Assembly (NCBI GenBank): GCA_034428935.1
Contig: DAOUHB010000020.1
Location: forward strand, 1 to 64,000
Source of the DNA: JAAYZQ01 sp034428935
GTDB lineage: Bacteria > Chloroflexota > Anaerolineae > JAAYZQ01
Direction: 5' to 3'
Length of the DNA stretch: 64,000 nt
The notes under the pieces are model-generated. The model was given only the letters and a program-made list of their open reading frames with translations. It was not told the DNA's origin and searched no databases. Positions 26,407 through 34,546 of this stretch are shown here, piece by piece. Positions within the stretch are counted from its first letter, which is position 1, and every line of letters starts with the position of its first letter. The position numbers and the translations under genes were made by a program.

Positions 26407-27743
26407 TGGAAAAGATCGTAAACCGTTCGGCCAGGGTGGCCGTCATCGGCCTTGGCTACGTTGGCCTTCCCCTGGCCGTCGGCTTTGCCCGGGCCGGATA
26501 TCCGGTTCTCGGCCTGGACGTGGACCCGCGCAAGGTCGCTGCCATCGCCGAGGGCCGGAGCTATATCCAGGACGTGGCCTCGGCCGATCTGGCAGCCGTC
26601 GTTGCTTCGGGGCGTCTCACGACCAGCTCCGACTACCGCCGGCTTCGCGAGATGGATGCCATCTTTATCTGCGTGCCGACGCCCTTTGACACCCGCAAGG
26701 CGCCCGACCTCAGCTACATCGAGCAGGCCGCCCGGGGTATTGCGGAGCACCTGCAGCCCGGACAGTTGGTCGTCTTGCAGAGCACGACCTATCCCGGCAC
26801 CACCGAGGAGTTTGTCCTGCCCCTGCTGGAAGAATCGGGGCTGAAGCCAGGGCAGGAGTTCCACCTGGCCTTTTCGCCGGAGCGCATCAACCCCGGCGAC
26901 AAACACTACACCGTCGAGAACACGCCCAAGGTGGTGGGCGGGCTCACACCTCAGTGTACCGAGCTGGCCCGGGCTCTGTTGGCCCAGCTCTTTGCCCACG
27001 TTCACGTCGTCTCTTCGCCCCGGGCGGCCGAGATGACCAAGCTGTTGGAGAACATCTTTCGCAGCGTCAACATTGCCCTGGTCAACGAGCTGGCGCTTCT
27101 CTCGGAGCGGATGGGCATCGACCTGTGGGAAGTCATCGATGCTGCCAAGACCAAGCCCTTTGGCTTCATGCCCTTCTATCCCGGCCCCGGTGTTGGAGGC
27201 CATTGCATCCCGGTCGATCCCTACTATCTCAGTTGGAAGGCCCGCGAGTACGACTTTTACACCAAGTTCATCGAGCTGGCCGCCGAGGTGAACCTGGCCA
27301 TGCCCTATCACGTGGTGGACATCGTGGGCCAGGCGCTGAGCCAGGAGGGCAAGGTCCTGTCCGGCGCCCGCGTGCTCATCGTCGGCGTAGCCTTCAAGCG
27401 AGACATAGACGACGCCCGCAACTCGCCAGCGGAACGGATCATCGAGCTGCTGCTTCGCCGGGGAGCCGACGTGTGCTACAGCGACCCATACGTGCCACGG
27501 TATCGCGTGGGACGCGACGTCTTTTTCCCGGAAGAGCGCTGGCTGGAGCACGTGGAGCTGAGTGACCAGTTCCTGGCGACGGTCGACTGCGCCGTCATCG
27601 TCGCCGGTCACCGCGCGGTCGACTACAACCGTCTCTTGCAGAGTGCTTCCCTCGTGGTAGACACCGACAACTCGACCCGCGGCCTGGCCGGCACGGCGCG
27701 TGTGGTGCGCATTGGCGCACCGCCCGAGCTGCAGAGAGAATGA
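26406..27743 (+). CDS. wbpA: UDP-N-acetylglucosamine 6-dehydrogenase, WbpA-type
   Basis: Nucleotide-sugar 6-dehydrogenase of 445 residues that oxidises UDP-GlcNAc to UDP-GlcNAcA with two NAD+. Rossmann motif VAVIGLGYVGLPLAVGFA at residue 11, ICVPTPFDTRKAPDLSYIEQ, QSTTYPGTTEEFVLP, FSPERINPGD, AEMTKLLENIFRSVNIALVN, the catalytic cysteine in PGVGGHCIPVDPYYL, and GVAFKRDIDDARNSPAERII. This feeds wbpB, wbpE and wbpD upstream and so completes the di-N-acetyl uronic acid pathway. It overlaps the VTT gene by 4 bases. Confidence 0.9.
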   Translation: MEKIVNRSARVAVIGLGYVGLPLAVGFARAGYPVLGLDVDPRKVAAIAEGRSYIQDVASADLAAVVASGRLTTSSDYRRLREMDAIFICVPTPFDTRKAPDLSYIEQAARGIAEHLQPGQLVVLQSTTYPGTTEEFVLPLLEESGLKPGQEFHLAFSPERINPGDKHYTVENTPKVVGGLTPQCTELARALLAQLFAHVHVVSSPRAAEMTKLLENIFRSVNIALVNELALLSERMGIDLWEVIDAAKTKPFGFMPFYPGPGVGGHCIPVDPYYLSWKAREYDFYTKFIELAAEVNLAMPYHVVDIVGQALSQEGKVLSGARVLIVGVAFKRDIDDARNSPAERIIELLLRRGADVCYSDPYVPRYRVGRDVFFPEERWLEHVELSDQFLATVDCAVIVAGHRAVDYNRLLQSASLVVDTDNSTRGLAGTARVVRIGAPPELQRE

Positions 27744-28321
27744 CAGGCGTGCCCGCAGCCATCGGAGAGGAAAAGCAGCCCTTCTGGAAGACCAAGCTCT
27801 TTCGCGCGCTGCTCGTGGCCCTGGTCATAGGCCTGAGCGTTGCCATCTTTTTTTTGCGCGACCAGTTTGCCCGGTTGGCGTCGGTCGGCTACGGGGGTAT
27901 TTTTCTCGTCAGCTTGCTGGGCAATGCCACCATCGTCTTGCCGGCTCCCAGCCTTGCCCTGGTGTTCGCCATGGGCAGCGCCCTGCCTCCCGTCCTGGTG
28001 GGCCTGGCGGCGGGCGTCGGCGAGGCGTTGGGCGAGCTGACGGGCTATGCCGCGGGCTACGGGGGGCGGGCGGTCATCGAAAACCAGGCAACCTACGAAA
28101 AGCTCGTGGGATGGATGCGCCGGCGAGGGGGAATCACAATCCTGGTCCTGTCCATCGTCCCCAACCCCTTCTTTGACATCGCGGGCATCGCCGCCGGCTC
28201 CCTTCGTTATCCCATCTGGCGCTTCTTGCTCTTTTGCTGGCTCGGCAAGACCATCAAGACGGTCCTGGTGGCCTATGCCGGCGCCTACTCCCTGAACGTC
28301 ATCCAGCCACTCCTGGGCTAG
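27740..28321 (+). CDS. VTT-domain (DedA/SNARE-associated) membrane protein
   Basis: 193-residue polytopic membrane protein of the VTT/DedA-like family. One helix near residues 22-42, then the VTT core: GNATIVLPAPSLALVFAMGS, a glycine-rich AAGVGEALGELTGYAAGYGG, SIVPNPFFDIAGIAAGSLRY and a last helix FLLFCWLGKTIKTVLVAYAG. Related proteins are implicated in phospholipid or undecaprenyl-phosphate scrambling, which would suit the end of a lipid-linked glycan operon. That role is inferred. The ATG overlaps the wbpA stop. The gene converges on the MBL hydrolase with a 6-base gap. Confidence 0.75.
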   Translation: MTGVPAAIGEEKQPFWKTKLFRALLVALVIGLSVAIFFLRDQFARLASVGYGGIFLVSLLGNATIVLPAPSLALVFAMGSALPPVLVGLAAGVGEALGELTGYAAGYGGRAVIENQATYEKLVGWMRRRGGITILVLSIVPNPFFDIAGIAAGSLRYPIWRFLLFCWLGKTIKTVLVAYAGAYSLNVIQPLLG

Positions 28322-28327
28322 GCGCGC

Positions 28328-29038
28328 TCAGATCTCCACGCTCTCCAGCGGGCGGGTGGTGCCTACGATGGCGCCCAGCTCGGCCCGGTGGATCTCCTCG
28401 CCGAGCTTGCGTGGTGTGCCGCCAAAGCTGAGGAACGGCCGCAGCGTCATGCCACTGTAATGCGTCGGCACCACCACCCGCGGCTCACCCAGGAGCCGCA
28501 GCGCCTGGGGCGCGCGCCGTGGCCCCATCTGCCCCATCGACACTCCGAGCGTGCGCAGGTCGCCAATGGGCAGCAGCACAGCGTCGAGCTTCCAGCGGTG
28601 GCCGATGGTGCGAAACAGATCCCGGTCCAACGAGGTATCGCCGGCGAAATAGACGGTGCGATCGCCCTCGACGACCAGGCCCAGCTCCCCGCCCGGGTGC
28701 TTGCCCGGCACGGCCGTCAGCCGCACGCCGCGAAACTCGTCCGAATACCAGGGCTCCACGGCGCGCAAACCCTGGAGTCCCAGCGACGCCGCCTTCTCTT
28801 CTTTGCCGCTGGGCAGCCACACCGGCGTGCCGGGTGACAGGCGCTTGAGCACCCCGGGCTCAAAGTGGTCGACGTGGGTGTGCGACACAAAGACCAGGTC
28901 GGGCAGCGGCATGCGGTCCAGGGTATAGGACCTGGGCGCCTGGTGCAGCCCGAGCACGCGAAAGACGGGATCGGTGACGATGGTCAGGCCTTCGGTCTCG
29001 ATGATGGTCATGGACCAGCGGATGTAGGTCAGCTTCAT
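28328..29038 (-). CDS. MBL-fold metal-dependent hydrolase (UlaG-like)
   Basis: 236-residue metallo-beta-lactamase-fold protein. It starts MKLTYIRWSMTIIETEGLTI, then FVSHTHVDHFEPGVL (HxHxDH metal site), VPGKHPGG, YFAGDTSLDRDLF and VVPTHYSGM (later ligands). This layout resembles UlaG/NAPE-PLD-like hydrolases acting on small or lipid-linked substrates; the substrate is unknown. It starts 18 bases after the tryptophanase stop on the same strand and has no promoter I can see, so the two are likely cotranscribed. Confidence 0.8.
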   Translation of the reverse strand: MKLTYIRWSMTIIETEGLTIVTDPVFRVLGLHQAPRSYTLDRMPLPDLVFVSHTHVDHFEPGVLKRLSPGTPVWLPSGKEEKAASLGLQGLRAVEPWYSDEFRGVRLTAVPGKHPGGELGLVVEGDRTVYFAGDTSLDRDLFRTIGHRWKLDAVLLPIGDLRTLGVSMGQMGPRRAPQALRLLGEPRVVVPTHYSGMTLRPFLSFGGTPRKLGEEIHRAELGAIVGTTRPLESVEI

Positions 29039-29056
29039 TGCGCGCTCCTCAACCCG

Positions 29057-30433
29057 CTATACCAACTCGAAACGCGCCGTGAAGTGGCGCAAAAAGCGGG
29101 TCTCGTAAACGATGCGCACCCCGGGCAGGCTGTCGCGCCTGTCGTACAGGCCGGCGATGGTGTCCACGACATAGTCCAGGTGCGACTGGGTATACACCCG
29201 GCGGGGGATTGCCAGGCGCACCAGCTCCATCTCCGGATAGACGGTCTCGCCCGTGATCTGGTCCTCGTAGGCAAACATGACGCTGCCAATCTCCACGGCG
29301 CGGATGCCCCCCTCCAGGTAGAGGCCGGCCACCAAGGCCTGGCCGGGAAACCGGTCGCGGGGCATGTTGGGCAGAAAGCGCAGAGCGTCCAGGTAGACGG
29401 CGTGGCCGCCCGGCGGCTCGACGATGGGGATGCCGTCCTCCAGCAGCCGATCGGCCAGGTAGCGGGTGTGGGCCAGGCGATAGGCCAGGTACCCCTCGTC
29501 CAATCCCTCCCACAGGCCGCGGGCGATGGCCTCAAGGTCGCGGCCCGCCAGCCCGCCGTACGTGGGGAATCCCTCGCGCAGGATCAGCTCCTGGCTGGCG
29601 CGCTCGTGCAGGTCCGGGTCGTTCATGCACAGGAAGCCACCGATGTTCACCAGGGCATCCTTCTTGGCGCTCATGGTGCAGCCATCGGCATAGGAGAACA
29701 TCTCCCGGGCGATCTCAAGGGTGCTCTTGCCGGCGTAGCCTGGCTCCCGGAGCTTGATGAAATAGGCGTTCTCGGCATAGCGGCACGCGTCGATGAAGAA
29801 AGGGATGTGATATTCGTGCAGGACCTGCGACGTCTCGCGGATGTTCTGCATCGACACCGGCTGGCCGCCTCCCGAGTTGTTGGTGACAGTGATCATGCCC
29901 AGGGGGATGTTGCGCGGCCCGACGCGCTCCACAAAGGCCCGCAGCTTGGCAATATCCAGGTTGCCCTTGAAGGGGTGGTGGTTGGTGGGATCCTTGCCCT
30001 CGTCGATGACCAGGTCGGCGGCCGCGGCGCCCCGGGCTTCGATGTTGGCTCGCGTGGTATCAAAGTGCATGTTGCTTGGCACGTGGAGCCCCGGCCGGGC
30101 GAGGATGGAAAAGAGCACGTTCTCGGCCGCCCGGCCCTGGTGCGTCGGCAAAAAATGCTGAAAGCCAAAGATCTGCCGGATGGTGTCTTGCAGGTTATAA
30201 TAGTTGCGGCAGCCGGCGTACGATTCGTCGCCGCGCATGAGCCCGGCCCACTGGTTATCGCTCATGGCCGACGTCCCGGAGTCGGTCAGCAGATCCACAT
30301 AGATGTCCTCGGCGCGGATGAGGAACGGGTTGTAGCCGGCCTCCGCCAGCAATTGCGCCCTCTCCTCCCGGGTGGTGCGCTTGATCGGCTCCACCGTCTT
30401 GATGCGAAACGGCTCCGGCAAAAACTCGGCCAT
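29057..30433 (-). CDS. tnaA: Tryptophanase (beta-eliminating PLP lyase)
   Basis: 458-residue PLP lyase of the tryptophanase/tyrosine phenol-lyase family, predicted to split tryptophan into indole, pyruvate and ammonia. Shared family blocks: EPFRIKTVEPIKRTTREERA, DLLTDSGTSAMSDNQWAG, LPTHQGRAAEN, GGGQPVSMQNIR, TMSAKKDALVNIGGFLCM (PLP lysine about K258) and RFLRHFTARF. Two diagnostic sites favour tryptophanase: Asp125 (MHFDTTR, Thr in tyrosine phenol-lyase) and Ile382 (RAVEIGS, Arg in tyrosine phenol-lyase). Own promoter at 30464-30491. The leader is only about 24 bases, with no tnaC peptide. Confidence 0.87.
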   Translation of the reverse strand: MAEFLPEPFRIKTVEPIKRTTREERAQLLAEAGYNPFLIRAEDIYVDLLTDSGTSAMSDNQWAGLMRGDESYAGCRNYYNLQDTIRQIFGFQHFLPTHQGRAAENVLFSILARPGLHVPSNMHFDTTRANIEARGAAAADLVIDEGKDPTNHHPFKGNLDIAKLRAFVERVGPRNIPLGMITVTNNSGGGQPVSMQNIRETSQVLHEYHIPFFIDACRYAENAYFIKLREPGYAGKSTLEIAREMFSYADGCTMSAKKDALVNIGGFLCMNDPDLHERASQELILREGFPTYGGLAGRDLEAIARGLWEGLDEGYLAYRLAHTRYLADRLLEDGIPIVEPPGGHAVYLDALRFLPNMPRDRFPGQALVAGLYLEGGIRAVEIGSVMFAYEDQITGETVYPEMELVRLAIPRRVYTQSHLDYVVDTIAGLYDRRDSLPGVRIVYETRFLRHFTARFELV

Positions 30434-30463
30434 GGTTTGCCCTCCCGGTTCTTGTTGGTGGCT

Positions 30464-30491
30464 ATTATACTACAGGGCTGCCGGAAGCCAA
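30464..30491 (-). promoter_or_regulatory. Promoter of the tryptophanase gene
   Basis: On the minus strand: TTGGCT (30491-30486), 16 bases, TATAAT (30469-30464). Transcription would start near 30457, leaving a very short leader before the ATG at 30433. Confidence 0.6.
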
Positions 30492-30523
30492 AGAGGGTGC
30501 TCCCCTGCCGCCTGCGCCCTGGC

Positions 30524-31465
30524 TCATTCTCCTTCGAGGAGGCGCCAGTAGCTGTCGTAGCGCTCCTCGCTGATCTTGCCTGCCTCGACGGCCGCCTTGA
30601 CGGCACAGCCCGGCTCGTGGGTGTGGGTGCAGCTCGAAAAGTGGCAGTCGCTCAGGTAGGGGCGCATCTCGACAAAGTGCCAGGCCAGCTCTTCAGGCTC
30701 GATGTCGTAAAGGCCGGCCTCTCGCAGCCCCGGCGTATCGGCCACGTAACCGCCCTCGTCCAGCGGCCAGAGCCGGGTGCTGACCGTCGTGTGGCGACCC
30801 TTGCCGGTGGACTCGCTGACCTCGCGAACGGCCAGCCCCAGGTCGGGCTGGACGGCGTTAAGCAGGCTGGTTTTGCCCACGCCGGAGGGCCCCGAGAGCA
30901 CGCTGATCCGGTCGCGCAGCATCTCACCCAGCTCGTCGATGCCCTGGCCCGTCTTGCTGCTGGTCAGGAGCACGGGATAACCGATCTCTTCGTAGACGCC
31001 AAAGAGCTCGTGGGCCTCCAACGGGTCGTCCAGGAGGTCCACCTTGTTGGCGCAGATGATGGCCGGCAAGTCGTTGTTCTCGGCCAGCACCAACAGGCGA
31101 TCCAGCAGGCGCATGTGGGGTTCGGGCTCGCGGACGGACAGGATGAACACGGCCTGATCCGGGTTGGCGACGATGACGTGCTCGAAAGGCATCTGGCCCG
31201 GCCCTGGACGCAGGCGACTCAGTTTGGTCTCCCGGGGCAGCACCTCCTCGATGACGCCCTTGCCCGGCCTGGTAGGCCGCCAGAGCACGCGGTCGCCCGT
31301 GGCGACGAGGTCGGTGTACAGGCGCTCCTGCTTCAGCCTGCCACGAACCGAGCAGGCGACCGTCTCGTCATCAGAGCGCACGCGGTGATGGCCACTGCGA
31401 GCCTGTAGAACGATCCCATCCTTCAGGTCAGCCAACGTCCACGCTCCTCGCCTCACTCCCTGCAT
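30524..31465 (-). CDS. rsgA: Ribosome small-subunit biogenesis GTPase RsgA
   Basis: Circularly permuted GTPase that assists 30S maturation. 313 residues: an N-terminal OB-fold, then G4 CANKVDLLDD before G1 SGPSGVGKTSLLNAV, the G2 region GKGRHTTVSTRL, G3 VADTPGLREAG, and the C-terminal zinc motif CHFSSCTHTHEPGC. The G4-before-G1 order is diagnostic. The ATG at 31465 is the longest start; GTG or TTG codons a few residues in (31456, 31444) are possible. It has its own minus-strand promoter and is transcribed away from the PhoR-like gene. Confidence 0.92.
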   Translation of the reverse strand: MQGVRRGAWTLADLKDGIVLQARSGHHRVRSDDETVACSVRGRLKQERLYTDLVATGDRVLWRPTRPGKGVIEEVLPRETKLSRLRPGPGQMPFEHVIVANPDQAVFILSVREPEPHMRLLDRLLVLAENNDLPAIICANKVDLLDDPLEAHELFGVYEEIGYPVLLTSSKTGQGIDELGEMLRDRISVLSGPSGVGKTSLLNAVQPDLGLAVREVSESTGKGRHTTVSTRLWPLDEGGYVADTPGLREAGLYDIEPEELAWHFVEMRPYLSDCHFSSCTHTHEPGCAVKAAVEAGKISEERYDSYWRLLEGE

Positions 31466-31542
31466 CGCCGGACCTGCCGGCCAAGATTTCGACTCGGGGT
31501 ATTCAGCGCCCGTTTCCGTCGTCTGCCGGCGACTCGCTTGAC

Positions 31543-31571
31543 ATTATAATGCCCAAGGGCACAGCCGTCAA
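31543..31571 (-). promoter_or_regulatory. Promoter of rsgA
   Basis: Minus strand: TTGACG (31571-31566), 17 bases, TATAAT (31548-31543). A near-consensus promoter that would start transcription near 31536, about 70 bases before rsgA. It is divergent from the promoter at 31586-31614. Confidence 0.75.
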
Positions 31572-31585
31572 CTGGGATTCCTCCA

Positions 31586-31614
31586 TTGATAGGACGGCCG
31601 ATTTGGTGTATACT
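31586..31614 (+). promoter_or_regulatory. Promoter of the PhoR/PhoB-like pair
   Basis: TTGATA (31586-31591), 17 bases, TATACT (31609-31614). Transcription would start near 31621, followed by GGGGAAAGGG and the ATG at 31643. Only 14 bases separate it from the -35 of the rsgA promoter. Confidence 0.75.
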
Positions 31615-31642
31615 GGACGCAGACCGTCTTGGGGAAAGGGTG

Positions 31643-33727
31643 ATGAAACTCCATCTGCCCGACTGGCACAGCTTGCCCATCCAGATGATACTCAGCTTTG
31701 TGGCGCTGGTGTTGCTCACGGCAGCGGCTGTGGGCCTGCCATCCCTTTTCCTCATGCGTAACCAGCTTCAACACCAGGCCCGCGAGCAGGTTCGCCAGGG
31801 GGTACTGGCCACACAGGCCCTGTATGACGCCACCCGAGACGAGCTGGAGAGCATGGCGATTCTGACGGCGCAACGCCCCACCCTTCGCCAGATTCTCTCC
31901 AACAAGCGCTATGACGAGGTACCGCCCTACCTGGACACGCTACAGCCGGGCCTGGACCTGGACTTGCTCGTCGTCTGCACGGCCGAAGGCCGCCTGGCTG
32001 CTGATTCCGGTAGGCTGCCCGTGGATCCGTGTGCAAGGGGTACCATCCCGGGATTCCAGGCCATTGCTGGCAGCGGAACTCCCCAGGCGTGGCTCCTGGC
32101 GATGGAACAGGCGGTGGGCGAGGCGGGCGAGCCGCTGGGCAGCGTGTGGGTGGGCAGGGCGCTGGACGGCGAGTTGCTGGCGCATCTGCGGGCCCAAACG
32201 GGCCTGGAGCAAACCCTCCTCATGGCCGGGCAGCCGCTGGCCAGCAGCCTATCCGGGCGCGCCCCGGCGAGGGTGGACCGGGCCGGCTCGCCGGCCCGGA
32301 TGGCCGTGGATGGGCAGGACTTTTACACCCAGTCCTTTCCTCTGGGCGCGGGGGAGCTTCAGGCGGAGGTGGCCCTGGACGTCGCCGACCTGGGTGCCAC
32401 GCAGTCCGAGCTGGGCTGGGCCCTGGCGGGCAGCATCCTCAGTGCCGTGGTCGTGGCGTCGTTGTTGGGCACATACCTGGCCGGCCGCATCAGCTCGCCC
32501 CTGGGCCACCTGGCGCAGGTGGCCGCAGCCATGGGCCAGGGCAGCACGCCCGGCGAGGTAGCCACTGCCCTTGAAAGCTCCCTGGTTGTCGAAACCCGCG
32601 TCCGCGAGGTTGCCCAGGTGGCCCAGGCACTGGAAACCGCGCGCCGCGACCTGCAGCGCTCGGTAAACCAGCTCCAGCAAGAGAAACGATGGATCGACCA
32701 CCTCCTGGAGTCCATCGTGGAGGGGATCGTCACCCTCGACCGCCGCGGCTACATCACCTTTTTCAGCCACGGCGCCGAGCACATCACCGGCTGGCCACGA
32801 GACCAGGTTCTCGGCCGCCCTTGCGACACAGTGTTCAAGCCGCTGGAGGCGGAGGTACCGTTCAGCAAGCTTATCCCGCCGCCTGGCCAGCGGCGCAAGA
32901 TCTCTATCGAGCTGTCCGACGGACGCCAGGCCATCCTGGCCGTCACGGGCGCCCGCCTGATGCCACCGGAGCGCGGCGATGCCCTGGTGGCCCTGGTCTT
33001 TCGCGACATCAGCGAAGAGGAGGCAGTGCATCGCCTGCTGGGCCACTTTTTGGCCAACGTGGCCCACGAGTTTCGCACCCCGCTCTCGGCCCTGGCCGCA
33101 TCCGTCGAGCTGCTTCTCGACCAGGCGCCCGAGCTGAGCCCGGGCGAGCTGGAAGAACTCCTGGTGACCCTACACCTCGGCGTCCTCGGCCTCCAGACCC
33201 TCATCGACAACCTCCTGGAGAGCGCCAGCATCGAGACCGGGCATTTTCGCGTCTATCCCCGGCCCTGCCGCGTGGCGACCGTCATCGCCGAAGCTGTGGA
33301 GCTGATGCAGCCGCTCTTGCTCAAGCACGGGCAACGCCTCGTGGTCGAGATGCCGGCGGCCATGCCCGTCGTGCAGGCCGACCCCCGGCGCACCGTCCAG
33401 GTGATCAACAACCTTCTCTCGAATGCCATCAAGTACGGCCCCGACGATGCCGAGATCGAGGTTTGCGCTGCCGTCGAGGGTAAATGGGTGCGCCTCAGCG
33501 TTGCCGACCGGGGCCCGGGCATCCGCACCGAGGGCCGGAAGGACCTGTTTCGTCGCTTTGTCCACCCCTCCCCCGACGACAACGGCGGAGCGCGGGTGGG
33601 CGCCGGCCTTGGCCTGTCGGTGGTCAAGGCCATCGTCGAGGCCCACGGCGGGCAGGTGGGCATCGAGGGGCGGCCAGGCGGCGGCTCGATCTTCTGGTTC
33701 ACCTTGCCCCGGGCAGAGGATACATGA
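31643..33727 (+). CDS. phoR: PhoR-like membrane sensor histidine kinase
   Basis: 694-residue sensor kinase. Helix 1 about residues 12-35 (MILSFVALVLLTAAAVGLPS), an extracytoplasmic domain of ~220 residues, helix 2 near residues 262-285 (AGSILSAVVVASLLGTYLAG), HAMP, coiled coil, a PAS domain (~350-450; SIVEGIVTLDRRGYITFFSH), HisKA with H in NVAHEFRTPLSALA (~residue 475), and HATPase with NNLLSNAIKYGPDD, DRGPGI and GLGLSVVKAIVEAHGG. HAMP-PAS-HisKA order matches PhoR/ResE/WalK kinases. The pst operon that follows supports phosphate sensing; the large outer domain leaves room for another signal. The ATG at 31643 follows GGGGAAAGGG. The stop overlaps the regulator start. Confidence 0.87.
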   Translation: MKLHLPDWHSLPIQMILSFVALVLLTAAAVGLPSLFLMRNQLQHQAREQVRQGVLATQALYDATRDELESMAILTAQRPTLRQILSNKRYDEVPPYLDTLQPGLDLDLLVVCTAEGRLAADSGRLPVDPCARGTIPGFQAIAGSGTPQAWLLAMEQAVGEAGEPLGSVWVGRALDGELLAHLRAQTGLEQTLLMAGQPLASSLSGRAPARVDRAGSPARMAVDGQDFYTQSFPLGAGELQAEVALDVADLGATQSELGWALAGSILSAVVVASLLGTYLAGRISSPLGHLAQVAAAMGQGSTPGEVATALESSLVVETRVREVAQVAQALETARRDLQRSVNQLQQEKRWIDHLLESIVEGIVTLDRRGYITFFSHGAEHITGWPRDQVLGRPCDTVFKPLEAEVPFSKLIPPPGQRRKISIELSDGRQAILAVTGARLMPPERGDALVALVFRDISEEEAVHRLLGHFLANVAHEFRTPLSALAASVELLLDQAPELSPGELEELLVTLHLGVLGLQTLIDNLLESASIETGHFRVYPRPCRVATVIAEAVELMQPLLLKHGQRLVVEMPAAMPVVQADPRRTVQVINNLLSNAIKYGPDDAEIEVCAAVEGKWVRLSVADRGPGIRTEGRKDLFRRFVHPSPDDNGGARVGAGLGLSVVKAIVEAHGGQVGIEGRPGGGSIFWFTLPRAEDT

Positions 33728-34452
33728 AAGCGCTTATCGTAGACGACGACCGTGTCCTGGCCGACGTCCTGGCCTTTACCCTGCGCCGCGAGGGCTTTGA
33801 GGTCGTCCAGGCCTTTGACGGCGAGATGGCCCTGCAACGCTGGCAGGAAGAACGCCCCGACCTCGTCGTCCTGGACGTGAACCTGCCTCGCCTCGACGGC
33901 TTTGCCGTCTGCCGCCGCATTCGCGAGCTGTCGGACACGCCCATCCTCCTGCTGACGGTGCGCAACGAAGAAGACGACATCGTCCGCGGGCTGGAACTGG
34001 GTGCCGACGACTATATCACCAAGCCTTTCAGCCCGCGGCAACTGGTGGCCCGGGCTCTGGCCGTGCTGCGCCGGGCCCAGCGAGCCCCAGCCCCTGTCGT
34101 CCGGCAGGCGGGCGAGCTGGCCCTGGACTCCAGCCGGCGCGAGGTGCGCTTTGCCGACGGCGAAGCAGTGTCGCTGGCGCCCCTGGAATCGCGCCTGTTG
34201 GAGTACCTGATGCTCAACGCCGGGCACGTGGTGACCATGGAGGCCATCATCGACCACGTCTGGGGGCCGGAAGGCGGCGACCGCGACATGCTGCGCCAGT
34301 TGGTGCGCCGCTTGCGGCAAAAGATCGCCCTCTGCGGAGGCGCGAACAACACCCCAGCAGCGGGTGCCAGCGCCGGCACCCAGCCCTACATCGAAACCGT
34401 GCCCGGCCTCGGCTACGGCCTCGTCATCCCTTCGTCGCAAGACCAGGACTAG
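33724..34452 (+). CDS. phoB: PhoB-like OmpR-family response regulator
   Basis: 242 residues. Receiver domain 1-118 with the acidic pair in MKALIVDDDRVLADVL, phospho-acceptor in LVVLDVNLPRLDG, TVRNEEDD and KPFSPRQLVARA. The C-terminal OmpR-type winged helix has VSLAPLESRLLEYLMLNAGH, MEAIIDHVWG and LRQLVRRLRQKI, ending in IETVPGLGYGLV. ATG overlaps the kinase stop (ATGA). The Pho-box-like array starts 10 bases after its stop, so PhoB-type control of the pst genes is the simplest reading. Confidence 0.88.
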   Translation: MKALIVDDDRVLADVLAFTLRREGFEVVQAFDGEMALQRWQEERPDLVVLDVNLPRLDGFAVCRRIRELSDTPILLLTVRNEEDDIVRGLELGADDYITKPFSPRQLVARALAVLRRAQRAPAPVVRQAGELALDSSRREVRFADGEAVSLAPLESRLLEYLMLNAGHVVTMEAIIDHVWGPEGGDRDMLRQLVRRLRQKIALCGGANNTPAAGASAGTQPYIETVPGLGYGLVIPSSQDQD

Positions 34453-34460
34453 ACAAAAAT

Positions 34461-34500
34461 TATCACAGGTTTGTCACGGGTGCATCACGCCCCCTATCAT
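34461..34500 (+). promoter_or_regulatory. Pho-box-like direct repeats overlapping the pst-operon promoter
   Basis: Three TCAC cores at 34463, 34474 and 34485, spaced exactly 11 bases, in units resembling TATCACAGGT / TGTCACGGGT / CATCACGCCC. A promoter overlaps them: TTGTCA (34471-34476), 18 bases, TATCAT (34495-34500). The 11-base period is the hallmark of PhoB-type sites, with the array replacing or covering the -35. Transcription would start near 34507, before the GTG at 34547. Confidence 0.68.
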
Positions 34501-34546
34501 CCCTTCAGGGCACAATGACCCTACGTTCTGAAGAGGTGCTGCGGGT

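Noticed and set aside
28865..31408. Long open frame of 847 codons on the + strand opposite tnaA and rsgA
   Set aside because: It is antisense to two genes with clear family motifs; its composition is that expected of a GC-rich shadow frame, and it has no recognisable motif.
31538..31550. TTGACA directly followed by TATAAT on the + strand
   Set aside because: The boxes are one base apart, so they cannot work as one promoter; the TATAAT region serves the minus-strand rsgA promoter.
34453..34546. Small RNA or leader peptide in the gap before the pst operon
   Set aside because: The gap is explained by the repeat array, promoter and a short leader; no reading frame or stable hairpin stands out.
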